Notes: a model not told the origin generated them from the sequence alone. DNA of 64,000 nt from Strongylocentrotus droebachiensis (GCA_035222895.1 JAVYIG010005335.1:62001-126000); one strand, 5' to 3'. Positions 9,529-18,187 are shown, counted from the first letter of the stretch. Numbers and translations: made by a program.

Positions 9529-11100
9529 CTATGAGTCACAGTATTTATTGAGAAGATAAACCTTAAGTTTACACTTAAATGAAGAGAGACTAACAGATTG
9601 CTTAACGCTAGAGCCTAGAGAGTTCCAAAATTTAGGTCCAGTAAAAACCAAAGTATTAAAAGTTAACTTTGTCCTTACTTGGGGTAAGTGAAACGCAGAG
9701 GCATTTCGAGTAGCATGGTCATGAACTTGACTATTTTTCTTTAAAATGCTGACTAGAGCCTGTGGAAGGACACCAGAATCGAAGTTGTACATTAAAGAAC
9801 CCAGTTGAAGGTGATAAATATCTTGCACCTTTAAAATTCTATGCGTATAAAAAAGCGGATTAGTGTGCGTACGAAAGCTAACGTTACAAATAATTCTTAA
9901 GACCCTCTTTTGAATCAAATATAACTTTTCAAGGTTAGTTTTAAGAGAGTTACCCCAAGCAAGAACACCATAATTAAGATAGGGGAGGATTAATGTTGAG
10001 TATATTAATAGAAGGATGCCTTTAGGTAAAATTGATTTCAATTTATGAATTACGCCACTGTTTCTTGACAATGTCTTATAGAGATGATTTACATGAATTT
10101 TCCAACTCATTTGCTCATCAATGTGCAAACCAAGGAATTTTGTTGATGATACCCTATCTATCAATACATTATTAAATGATACATCTCCTGGAAGCACTTT
10201 GATTGTATTACTAAAAAACATATAATTTGTCTTTTGCAGATTTAAAGACAATTTATTTGCTTGAATCCACAAAGTAACTTTACTTAGTTCGAAATTAACC
10301 GTTTCTAACAGAGTTTGTGAATTTTTGTGTGAATAGTACAAGCTGGAATCATCAGCAAATAAAATGAATGACAAAATATCAGATGAGAAATGAAAGTCAT
10401 TAATATATACAATAAACAAGAGCGGACCAAGGAGAGATCCCTGAGGAACGCCGCATGTGACATTCTGTAACCCTGAATCAAAACCGTTTAAAGAAACAAA
10501 TTGTTTCCTGTCAGCTAGCTCTTAAACCAGTCCAGAGCTGTGCCCCTGACACCATAATGCGATAATTTCCCTAGCAAAATTTCATGATCTATAGTATCAA
10601 ATGCCTTGGAATAATCAAGAAATATACCGATTGTGTGCATCTTTTTGTCTATTGCTTGTGAAATCTTATCTATAAAGTGCAGCAAGGCATGAGAGGTAGT
10701 ATGTTTCTCTCGGAACCCAAACTGAAAATTTGAGAATATTTTACTTTTGTTGAAAAATTCTAAAGTTCTAACATAAATCACTTTCTCAAGGATCTTTGAG
10801 AAGGAGGTTAGAAGTGAAATAGGACGGTAATTTGAAAAAGATTGAGGATCACCCTTTTTAAAAACGGGTACGACTTTTGCAATTTTCATGTTTTCGGGGA
10901 CTATTCCATTTAACATTGATGAATTAAAAACATGAATAAGGGGTTGAATAATCGCTAAGATAACCTGTTTAATTATGTCATTATTGACACCATCGTAACC
11001 AGGACTTTTCCCAGCCTTAAGCGAATTCACAATAGTAAGCAACTCTTCCCTAACTAATGGGACCAGCGCCCCTACTGATGATGACCGCTTAAAATCGATG
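9529..11100 (-). pseudogene. Non-LTR retrotransposon reverse transcriptase, 5'-truncated and frameshifted
   Basis: Two minus-strand frames cover one reverse-transcriptase domain. The upstream piece (from about 11100 to a TAG at 10515-10517) carries SPGYDG, NYRPISL, FQFGFR and the catalytic motif [10 protein letters not shown] in order. The downstream piece (from about 10530, stop at 9529) carries GVPQGSLLGP, the catalytic FADD (residues 21-24 from the Met at 10419), and the thumb/connection region with LPYLNYGVLAWG. A small deletion at about 10515-10525 shifts the frame between them. Both catalytic aspartate motifs survive, but no AP-endonuclease domain or ORF1 is seen upstream, as expected from 5' truncation on insertion. 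Motif style fits the Jockey/CR1-like clades; finer placement is not attempted. The copy is dead. Confidence 0.9.
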
Positions 11101-11986
11101 GTTTTTGAAATTCTGAGATGACCCCTCTTTTAAATGCTCTTTCATATGACATTGACACTTTATTTATTGAGTATCACGTTCAGAATCACAAGCAATGAAT
11201 AAAGGTTTGAATCTCGATTTGGTAATAAAAACATTGACCAATTTTGCATGGTCACGCAATGCACGTAGACTGCATAGGGATGCGTGCAATCTCTATGGGA
11301 AGGATTTTAGCTCACACCAGCATGCAATGCAGCAGGGCAGGGTGCGCGATCAGACACCAACTCCGGGAAGCTCCAACGCCGATGGCGAAGGCGTCCTATT
11401 CTGGTGGTACTGGTGGTAGCCGAACGTAATTGTAACACTCATTCAAAGTACCACCAAACTTTGGACTAAAATGTCATTTAAGCGAATTCATATCCGATAC
11501 ATTTAGGCTATACTTTAAAATTAGGCCTAGGCAAAATACATCGGTTCAACTTACAAGCTTGACTGTATGATGCATTTACTGTCTTTTGTCAGCATTTTGT
11601 TGGTCGAAGTTGCACTCTGACTGTTGTGTTGAAATACGTTTAACGTGGAGTACCGTACGAAACTGAGAGAGATGTTGTGAAAGAGTGAGGAGTTGAAGCC
11701 AATTAGCATTCACCCTTCGTTTTCGTGATAAAATAATGGCTCTCCCAGCGTCTTGCCCAGTGAGCTGTAAAGTTTTCTCTGAGCGTACTTTGTAAAGAGA
11801 ACACTCACCCACCACGTGGATGATTGTCTCAGGTCAGCAGTTTTTCCCCAGGCCAGGGGCGGGCATGCAGCAGAAGGATTTCTCTGGCTGCAAGAAACAT
11901 TTATAATGTTGATATCAAAAGAGGGCAGCATACATAGCCATACAGCCTAACTGTGTATCATCGAATCTCTTTGCTCACTGCCTCGC
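11101..11986. other. 885 bp with no recognised gene
   Basis: A minus-strand frame at 11576-11815 (79 codons) reads like protein in places (LQLTGQDAGRAI, RRVNANW) but matches nothing I know. It could be a transposon coding remnant. There is no RNA gene or repeat boundary. Confidence 0.35.
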
Positions 11987-12417
11987 CCGCGTATTTTTTA
12001 TTTACACGGCAGCGAGGGGAAAAGCTCGATTAATTCCAATGAAACCGCTCGCCAAGAGTCTACACTAGACCGAATCGGAGTACGAGTAGGCCTACTAGCG
12101 GTGCAGTGTATTATAAAGGGAATTGTACCGGGAATTGCATTAACATGTAGATCTAGAGAAGGAAACGAAGAAAGACATTAAAAGGAAAACAAGAAACAAA
12201 ATAGATAGATGTCTCATGCAATAAACAGAGACGGCAGTATGATACCGAGCGGGCATGTGCCCGCTCGGCCACGTACCAACAACACACACTACATCGACAA
12301 CAACACAAGTCATATATTCAGTACATGCACGCACTACAGACTAGACTCCCCGCGAGCGGTTTCATTGGAATTAATCGAGCTTTTCCCCTCGCTGCCGTGT
12401 AAATAAAAAATACGCGG
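11987..12417. mobile_element. 431-bp MITE with 76-bp inverted repeats
   Basis: Arm 11987-12062 (CCGCGTATTTTTTATTTACA...) pairs with 12342-12417 almost perfectly. The divergence is confined to a few bases near GCCAAGAGTC versus its mate. A second, perfect 11-bp-arm hairpin (CCGAGCGGGCA, 12245-12268) sits near the middle. It has no ORF. The right end is 3 bp from the next inverted-repeat element. Confidence 0.8.
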
Positions 12418-12420
12418 CCC

Positions 12421-13169
12421 GGCCGCGTTATTTTTTTATGCGGCACAGATTGGGGCATGGCGCGTGTTAAAGGGAGTGGATCGCCAGTTTCCATGTGCAG
12501 AAGGCCATAATTCGCTGACACCAGACTTGGTGGAAATACCATTAATGGGGGTACAAATTTGCACACAGCAAACCCATAGTCCAGTCAAGAATTACCCCCT
12601 AATCTCTCGGAGAGCTCGAGAGTCTTCGGGCAAATCAAAGCATTACATAAGGTCCAATGGTCATAAAACTCAAGGCTAACCCTGGTGATTGACAACACCT
12701 GTTATTGGGTAAACACCCGAACGGTGTCGAATTCCCCATGAGAGCTGACTACTCAGTGACTTTAAACCTATGGGAAGTACGTTCTTTCCCTTCTGAATAG
12801 CGTCTGCACGTACGTGAGACTAGTCATGTTCGCTAACGCATTAGCGCGCGCTGCGAAGAAGTTTGGATATCCATCGCGAACTATGTGTTTAGATAAAATT
12901 CCTCTTCGTTTTAAGTTAGTTAAGTTTTATTGACTAATTATTGTGATGTTCTCCTTATTGACGTGCTGCCTCCTCTTCAGATTTCCAATTTGATTTTAAT
13001 TGGTGATGTAATGATTTTCCATGCAGTAGTGGATTACATGTAACACTATTAAAAACAGACCTCTACTACTTATACTGTCTAGTACGCACACGACCAGTAT
13101 TAGTCTGTAAATCAAGACCCCTTTTTTAAAAAAGCCCCAATCTGTGCCGCATAAAAAAATAACGCGGCC
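12421..13169. mobile_element. 749-bp element with perfect 36-bp TIRs
   Basis: TIR 12421-12456 (GGCCGCGTTATTTTTTTATG...TTGGGGC) is identical, as reverse complement, to 13134-13169. CGGCCC borders both sides (12415-12420 and 13170-13175) and may be a target-site duplication, though the sequence there is a GGCCC microsatellite. The interior has no recognisable ORF. TIR identity implies relatively recent insertion. Confidence 0.8.
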
Positions 13170-13540
13170 CGGCCCGGCCCGGCCCCCCCACTCAGTGTTA
13201 TTTAGGGTACGCATATGCTCGTTCCCTCTTTTTGAAAGCACCCCCTATCTGAGGACTGCCAACATTTCCGAACCCCCCTTTCGCGGGCTTTTCCTGCCTT
13301 GGAGACCCCCTTAAATCAGGAAAAATGCTCAATGTACCCCCCTAAATTCGGAATAATTTCTCAGGAGTCCAAAAAGATGAGAGAAAAAAAGAAAAAACAC
13401 CCCCTTTTTAAAGAAATCTCCGGGTGAAAAGTCAAATACACCCCTTTTTTTACAATTCTCGGGCCGGACTTTGTCGCACGAAAAGTACCCCTTTACCGGA
13501 CATTTTGGCAACACGCATGCGGTCATTCCGACCCCTGAGT
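13170..13540. other. GGCCC microsatellite and C/T-rich unique sequence
   Basis: (GGCCC)n at about 13165-13193, then sequence with recurrent CCCCC(T) blocks. Nothing coding. Confidence 0.5.
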
Positions 13541-13559
13541 GGGGGGGGGGGGGGGGGGG
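13541..13559 (+). repeat. G19 tract
   Basis: Pure G-run. Confidence 0.95.
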
Positions 13560-13743
13560 CCGGGATGCCATCTGCGTAAGAGCCGTATTCTGTTGATGTC
13601 AATAGGCAGCTAGCACCGTCCGCCAGCGGGTACGTATTTTGAACGCCCTCTGGAATACAAGGAACATGCCCCTTTAATGAGCAAACACGTTTGGGGAAAG
13701 AAACAAAATGCGCATCACCACCCGACTCTTATATGTTAAAAGT

Positions 13744-13760
13744 GGGGGGGGGGGGGGGGG
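13744..13760 (+). repeat. G17 tract
   Basis: Pure G-run. Confidence 0.95.
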
Positions 13761-13764
13761 CTAA

Positions 13765-14165
13765 AGTATTTACGATCAGGCAGAGCCCCAGGAAGCTATG
13801 GGATTAAGGCATTTAATAACGGTCAGCTGAGAATCTAGGGCCACGCCTTAGGGCCCTTTGTTGAGTCCTTGGGGCGGAGCACCCAGAATTTCAGGGATGT
13901 TAGGCAGATGAGCAAATTTGTATACCTTATTTTAAACACGTACTGACAGGTCAATAATTGGAGTGGGGTCCAGGGTGCGGAGCCACGGAAAGCTCGGGGT
14001 TTTAGGCATTAAACTACGGTCAGATGAGCATCGAGGGGCCCGCCTTATGGTACTTGGTAGGGTCCGAGTGCAGAGCCCCCGCAACTGAGCTGAGGGGTTC
14101 TAGACATAATTACGATCAGATGAGCATAATTTTGATTCTGACACTGCCAGGTCAATATTCTTTCA
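13765..14165 (+). repeat. Degenerate tandem/interspersed repeat modules
   Basis: ACGRTCAGMTGAGCAT-like motifs recur near 13771, 13820, 13900, 14018 and 14110. GGTCAATA follows at about 13947 and 14150, and GAGCCC/GAGCAC-type segments lie between. Spacing is irregular, so this is an old, decayed array rather than a regular satellite. Confidence 0.45.
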
Positions 14166-14180
14166 TTCTTCCTGGGGGCT

Positions 14181-14196
14181 GGGGGGGGGGGGGGGG
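14181..14196 (+). repeat. G16 tract
   Basis: Pure G-run, interrupted by one A and then continuing GGG. Confidence 0.95.
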
Positions 14197-14391
14197 AGGG
14201 CTTGATTCCAAAGGAGCCCCGCCATTTCGCGGGCTCAGACACTGTCATTTTAGGAATTTGTCATTTTTCGACAAACGCATACAAAAGTTTAATTTTAAAA
14301 AAGTGAGAAAAAACCCCAAAATCATGTCATTTCAACAACATTATTTTGTGCATCGCTGGTTTCGAATTGGAAATAAACCACGTTTGAAGTT

Positions 14392-14462
14392 GTTGTTGTT
14401 GTTGTTGTTATTTATTTATTTATTTATTTATTATTATTATTTTTTTTTTGGGGGGGGGGGGG
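14392..14462 (+). repeat. Compound microsatellite (TTG)n(TTTA)n(TTA)n TnG13
   Basis: Successive simple repeats end in a T-run and a 13-bp G-run (14450-14462). Confidence 0.9.
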
Positions 14463-14678
14463 ACCATCACTACGCCAGTGATACAAGAGTTCGATTTCTT
14501 TGTTAACGGTATCTTCAGAAATGAGCATCATGCACGTGATAACTATATTGACGTTTGAAACAATCAGCATTTCATCATAATGATTTCCATAATTGCTTGC
14601 GGGAAATATGTTTTTACCACATTATCATAATTTATGTCTTGTTTATTTCTGGTATGAGCGCGGGCTTGTATCTACATA

Positions 14679-14775
14679 CAGGGGCGGATCTAGCATTTTG
14701 CTAAGGGGGGGGGGGCAGGCGCGGGTCCAGGATTTTCCAATGGGGTGGGGGGGGGGGGGGGTGGGCGGAAATTAA
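14679..14775 (+). mobile_element. Two nested hAT-MITE left ends with G-tracts
   Basis: CAGGGGCGGATCTAGCATTT starts at 14679 and is interrupted after a G11 run by CAGGCGCGGGTCCAGGATTT at 14716, itself followed by a G15 run (14747-14761). Both resemble the left end of the intact MITE at 15190 (CAGTAGCGTACGCAGGATTT then G-rich). No matching right ends were found, so these appear to be truncated copies. Confidence 0.5.
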
Positions 14776-15181
14776 AAAATTGCGCATGCCGTTATTTAAA
14801 ATCAACATACCAATACTGACAAAGTCATAAATATCAGAAGCACCGTATTTACTGGTAGGTACCTAAAAGCGGGCACAATTTTGGAAAGGGGTCAGGCTCG
14901 CGTCGCGTCTCTTGTCCGAAATCAACATTCCCCGTTTTTAGGTTATGCTCGCGCATGAAGCGCGCGAGCAAATTTTTTGACATTTTCATCAGGGCCTTCA
15001 GGAGGGAGAGGGGCTGAAGCCTCTTGCCCGAATATCAATTTGCTGGTTTCACAATTTGGCGAGCGAGCGAAACTGACCACTGACAAACTGGCTAGCAATT
15101 CCTACACATCACCTCCCTGCTCAAAGTAGAATCCGTCTGAACCTCTGTGGCGAACAGAACTTAGCTGTAGAGCTCGATAGT
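14776..15181. other. Unannotated stretch between MITE fragments
   Basis: GCGCGAGCAAAT and GCGAGCGAGCGAAACT-like segments occur, but no gene or clear repeat boundary. Confidence 0.4.
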
Positions 15182-15189
15182 CTTTAATG

Positions 15190-15533
15190 CAGTAGCGTAC
15201 GCAGGATTTTTTCAAGGGGGGTGGGGATTAAATTTTTTTAATCGGGCCGAAAATTTTGCAACGACAACGACCGCTGAATAAGCGGGGGGGGGGGGGGGGG
15301 AGGGGGGGGGGGGGGTAAGAGGACACTTTTTTTAGTGGTCTCGAAATTTGAAAATTTGACATTTTACTCCGTTGGGGGGGGGGGTAAGGTCACCTTTTTT
15401 TTTTTTTTTTTAATAAAAAAAAAAAGAAAAAAAAAAGGGGGGGGGGGTTTGCTCCAAAATGCGCACATAGAAATTAAGGGGGGGGGGGGTTAACCCCTAA
15501 CGCCCCCCCCCCTCTCCCCTGCGTACGCGCCTG
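15190..15533. mobile_element. 344-bp hAT-type MITE with 8-bp target-site duplication
   Basis: The element begins CAGTAGCGTACGCAGG and ends CCTGCGTACGCGCCTG, an inverted repeat with two mismatches and the CAG...CTG termini usual for hAT transposons. The flanking 8-mer CTTTAATG is identical on both sides (15182-15189 and 15534-15541), which is the hAT target-site duplication length. The interior is almost entirely homopolymer: several G-runs of 11-17, a T/A-run junction at about 15397-15436, and terminal C-runs. It has no coding capacity and must have been mobilised in trans. Confidence 0.88.
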
Positions 15534-15655
15534 CTTTAATGTGTATAGGTATATATTTCGAGCTGAACAAATGGCGAACTGCGCTGGGTTGGGCTGATGA
15601 CTACAGAATTCAAAGCTAATTTCACAATTACATTTTTGAATCATCATCATCAATT

Positions 15656-15838
15656 TCAGGTGGCACTGTAAAGCGCTGCTGTGGCCTTCACGAGAGCACG
15701 CCATGCAACTCTTTCACCTGCCATTTGTGTTGCACCTTCCATTCCTTGTCCAGACACTTTCTTGACATCATCAGATATTGGTGGACGACCTCTACCCCGT
15801 TTTCCTTCGACTGCTCCTTGCAGTATTTGCTTCTCAAA
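15656..15838 (-). pseudogene. 3' end of an RTE-like non-LTR retrotransposon
   Basis: The minus-strand frame ending at the TGA 15658-15656 reads EKQILQGAVEGKRGRGRPP, then a short linker, then GERVAWRALVKATAALYSAT. The order GKRGRGRPP...WRALV at the extreme C-terminus, followed directly by a short TGATGA repeat tail (complement of the TCATCATCATCA at about 15640-15651), is characteristic of RTE-type elements. The frame closes upstream near 15872, so only about 70 residues remain. The fragment is unrelated to the element at 9529-11100. Confidence 0.75.
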
Positions 15839-15871
15839 TGTTTGAATAAAGGATAATTTAACGAGAAGTTA

Positions 15872-16399
15872 CCGACTGTAATCTCAGATCCTCATTAAAT
15901 TCATGTAAGTAGGCCTAATTATGACGATGATCATGATCATCATTAGGGTCGCTAACTTCACACGCGCGCGCCCGCCCGCACCTTATCTTCGGTACGGTAT
16001 GCAATTGGTATTGTCTAGTAACTCCATGGTATTGTGCACCGGTTTGCCGTGAAATCTGTGAGAATTTAGTTGGGCTCTCTGAATTGATTTTGTTTAAACA
16101 AAATGTGTTAGTGAGTGTATATGGCACTTAACGGTGCCAAACTGCCACACAAAACTCAGAATTTTTTTAAAAATTAATTTTAAAGTGTCTTCCTTAAAAT
16201 CGTGGGGGAGGAGAAGCTAGGGGGTGGAGAACAAGGAAGTAGAAAAGTATTTCTTTTAGAACGATTTCGATGCAGTAATCAAAAGAAAAAACACAATAAA
16301 ACGTTATAACGCAGACAACGGTACTCTACGCAAAAGACAGGTGTGCGCATTGATCAGGCATGATCCGCGCAATGCATGATGGACAGGCGTATGAAAGAT
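15872..16399. other. Unique flank bordering the 5S array
   Basis: Holds short GATCATGATCATC alternation (about 15927-15942) and a GCGCGC run (about 15962-15970), but no gene. The 13-mer GTGTGCGCATTGA (16341-16353) also occurs in the 5S spacer (16830-16842), and a CTTTTAGAA segment near 16253 also recurs there. The border zone may therefore contain heavily decayed spacer. Confidence 0.4.
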
Positions 16400-16441
16400 G
16401 ACATCATTGTTAAACCTATTTAAGAGTAAACAATGACGTCA
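16400..16441 (-). promoter_or_regulatory. Outermost 5S upstream region with no gene attached
   Basis: The array begins with the segment that elsewhere sits upstream of a 5S gene: TATA-like TTAAATAGG (minus) and the TGACGTCA palindrome (16434-16441). The sequence to its left is unique flank, not 5S. Without the internal control region Pol III recruitment through TFIIIA is not expected. Confidence 0.85.
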
Positions 16442-16693
16442 TCATCTGGATTTGTTTTTCTTCTTCTGGAAATGCGCCCCCAGCGAGTATGGAAAGGGGT
16501 AGTAGTTTCAGATGTTCATGATTGTCTCCAAGTGACCGGCTGAGTGACGAAACGGGTTTAGCCTGAAACACCAACCAAGAGACTCTGCAGAATGGAGCTC
16601 TTCAGTCTGTTGTTGAACTATAATATTGAGGTATTAATTACTCCAGAGCTGAACTTCTATGCCCTTTTCAGATCGGGTCTTGGGGATGAGGAA

Positions 16694-16738
16694 TATATAA
16701 ACAAGATGACATCATGGTCGAAATTAGCCTTTGATTGG
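16694..16738 (-). promoter_or_regulatory. Spacer promoter-like module: CCAAT, TGATGTCA, TATA
   Basis: Read on the minus strand the spacer has CCAAT (16738-16734), TGATGTCA (16714-16707, an ATF/CREB-like variant) and TTTATATA (16701-16694) in that order within 45 bp. It recurs in every unit. It could be a spacer promoter or chance; nothing recognisable as an RNA gene lies downstream. Confidence 0.3.
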
Positions 16739-16818
16739 TGAGAAGACTAAGCGAAGGAGCAGACCTCGACACGGGATATAGTATTCGCCTTGTCCTCGTT
16801 CATGACGTAACTTTCAGC

Positions 16819-16839
16819 ATGCGCACAAAGTGTGCGCAT
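16819..16839. repeat. Spacer hairpin ATGCGCAC-AAAGT-GTGCGCAT
   Basis: Perfect 8-bp arms, repeated in each unit. In units 29 and 30 a C-to-G change (43603 and 44560) disrupts the second arm. Confidence 0.8.
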
Positions 16840-17154
16840 TGACACTGTCTTGGAAACGGTTGAGGGTGAAACATTGTGCCATAATAATATGCTACATGAA
16901 GGATGGAATAAAAGAAAAAAGAGGAGCCGGGCCGGGGAGAGGGGGACGGGAGTTTGTTAAAGAGGTGGAGAAGGGAAGGAAGGACGTAGTTAGAGGTCGG
17001 TAATAAGCTTCTTTTAGAAGGGAAGAGCCACCAAAACCTGGTCGTCGTTTTCTTTGCTCCCTGTCTTTCCTCCAGAAAGAGGGATAATAATAATTCCTCT
17101 GTGGGAATTTGAAGAGGGGAAGAACAAAAAGGGGAGAAATACAAACACATTTTT

Positions 17155-17184
17155 AAAAAAGAAGGAGGAAAAGGGAAGGGAAGG
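17155..17184 (+). repeat. 30-nt pure purine tract downstream of the 5S terminator
   Basis: Uninterrupted A/G from 17155 to 17184, about 45 bp beyond the 3' end of the 5S gene. It recurs in every unit and could form triplex or nucleosome-disfavouring DNA. Confidence 0.85.
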
Positions 17185-17228
17185 TAAGAGAAGGATGTCT
17201 ACATGTCAAGTTCATCACGTCAAGCAAC

Positions 17229-17232
17229 AAAA
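17229..17232 (-). terminator. Pol III TTTT terminator of 5S (repeats per unit)
   Basis: On the minus strand the gene ends ...GTAGGCATTTTG. Four T residues are the minimal Pol III stop, and the same sequence follows each gene. Confidence 0.9.
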
Positions 17233-17351
17233 TGCCTACAACACCCGGTAATCCCAGGCGGTCTCCCATCCAAGTACTAACCGGGCCCTATGCTGCTTGA
17301 CTTCGGTGATCGGACGAGAACCGGTATATTCAGCATGGTATGGTCGTAGGC
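17232..17351 (-). rRNA. 5S ribosomal RNA, copy 1
   Basis: A 120-nt eukaryotic 5S rRNA, the Pol III-transcribed component of the large ribosomal subunit. It starts GCCTACGACCATACC at 17351 and ends GTTGTAGGC plus AT. Residues 1-9 pair with 110-118 to close helix I. The conserved GTTAGTACTTGGATGGGAGA segment and the internal promoter are intact. This outermost gene carries U instead of A at position 101 (plus-strand A at 17251), within the loop E sequence GGGAUUACC instead of the usual GGGAAUACC. Copies 1-4 share this change. Confidence 0.97.
17255..17302 (-). promoter_or_regulatory. 5S internal control region: A box, IE, C box
   Basis: By numbering from the 5S start (position n = 17352 minus coordinate), the A box (50-64) is 17288-17302, the intermediate element (67-72) is 17280-17285, and the C box (80-97, GGATGGGAGACCGCC core) is 17255-17272. 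These are the TFIIIA contacts of animal 5S genes, unchanged in all units inspected. Confidence 0.9.
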
Positions 17352-17370
17352 AAAGGACATCATTGTTAAA

Positions 17371-17397
17371 CCTATTTAAGAGTAAACAATGACGTCA
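17371..17397 (-). promoter_or_regulatory. 5S upstream elements: TATA-like and TGACGTCA palindrome
   Basis: TTAAATAGG lies at about -28 to -20 (17379-17371), a position where many invertebrate and fungal 5S genes carry a TATA-like element. The perfect CRE/ATF palindrome TGACGTCA lies at about -46 to -39 (17390-17397). Both recur in every unit. Confidence 0.7.
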
Positions 17398-18187
17398 TCA
17401 TCTGGATTTGTTTTTCTTCTTCTGGAAATGCGCCCCCAGCGAGTATGGAAAGGGGTAGTAGTTTCAGATGTTCATGATTGTCTCCAAGTGACCGGCTGAG
17501 TGACGAAACGGGTTTAGCCTGAAACACCAACCAAGAGACTCTGCAGAATGGAGCTCTTCAGTCTGTTGTTGAACTATAATATTGAGGTATTAATTACTCC
17601 AGAGCTGAACTTCTATGCCCTTTTCAGATCGGGTCTTGGGGATGAGGAATATATAAACAAGATGACATCATGGTCGAAATTAGCCTTTGATTGGTGAGAA
17701 GACTAAGCGAAGGAGCAGACCTCGACACGGGATATAGTATTCGCCTTGTCCTCGTTCATGACGTAACTTTCAGCATGCGCACAAAGTGTGCGCATTGACA
17801 CTGTCTTGGAAACGGTTGAGGGTGAAACATTGTGCCATAATAATATGCTACATGAAGGATGGAATAAAAGAAAAAAGAGGAGCCGGGCCGGGGAGAGGGG
17901 GACGGGAGTTTGTTAAAGAGGTGGAGAAGGGAAGGAAGGACGTAGTTAGAGGTCGGTAATAAGCTTCTTTTAGAAGGGAAGAGCCACCAAAACCTGGTCG
18001 TCGTTTTCTTTGCTCCCTGTCTTTCCTCCAGAAAGAGGGATAATAATAATTCCTCTGTGGGAATTTGAAGAGGGGAAGAACAAAAAGGGGAGAAATACAA
18101 ACACATTTTTAAAAAAGAAGGAGGAAAAGGGAAGGGAAGGTAAGAGAAGGATGTCTACATGTCAAGTTCATCACGTCAAGCAACAAA

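Noticed and set aside
11576-11815. Possible protein fragment (LQLTGQDAGRAI...)
   Set aside because: Looks protein-like locally, but no family was recognised, no splice sites were found and overlapping frames are equally open.
14024-14506. 160-codon plus-strand frame
   Set aside because: Glycine and leucine runs come from the G-tract and TTG microsatellite; there is no coding signal.
16520-16570. Hammerhead ribozyme (CTGA...TGA, CGAAAC)
   Set aside because: The uninterrupted CUGAUGA core is absent on both strands and the helices cannot be arranged around the GAAA as required.
16800-17150. Minus-strand 116-codon frame repeated in every unit (134 codons in units 29-31)
   Set aside because: No motif, low-complexity composition (purine/pyrimidine-tract derived), and its end shifts freely with a one-base insertion in three units. 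It persists only because units are copies.
16400-17231. Linked snRNA, SL RNA or histone gene in the 5S spacer, as in some invertebrates
   Set aside because: Checked by eye for U1, U2, U5, U6, SL and histone 3' hairpin signatures; none was found.
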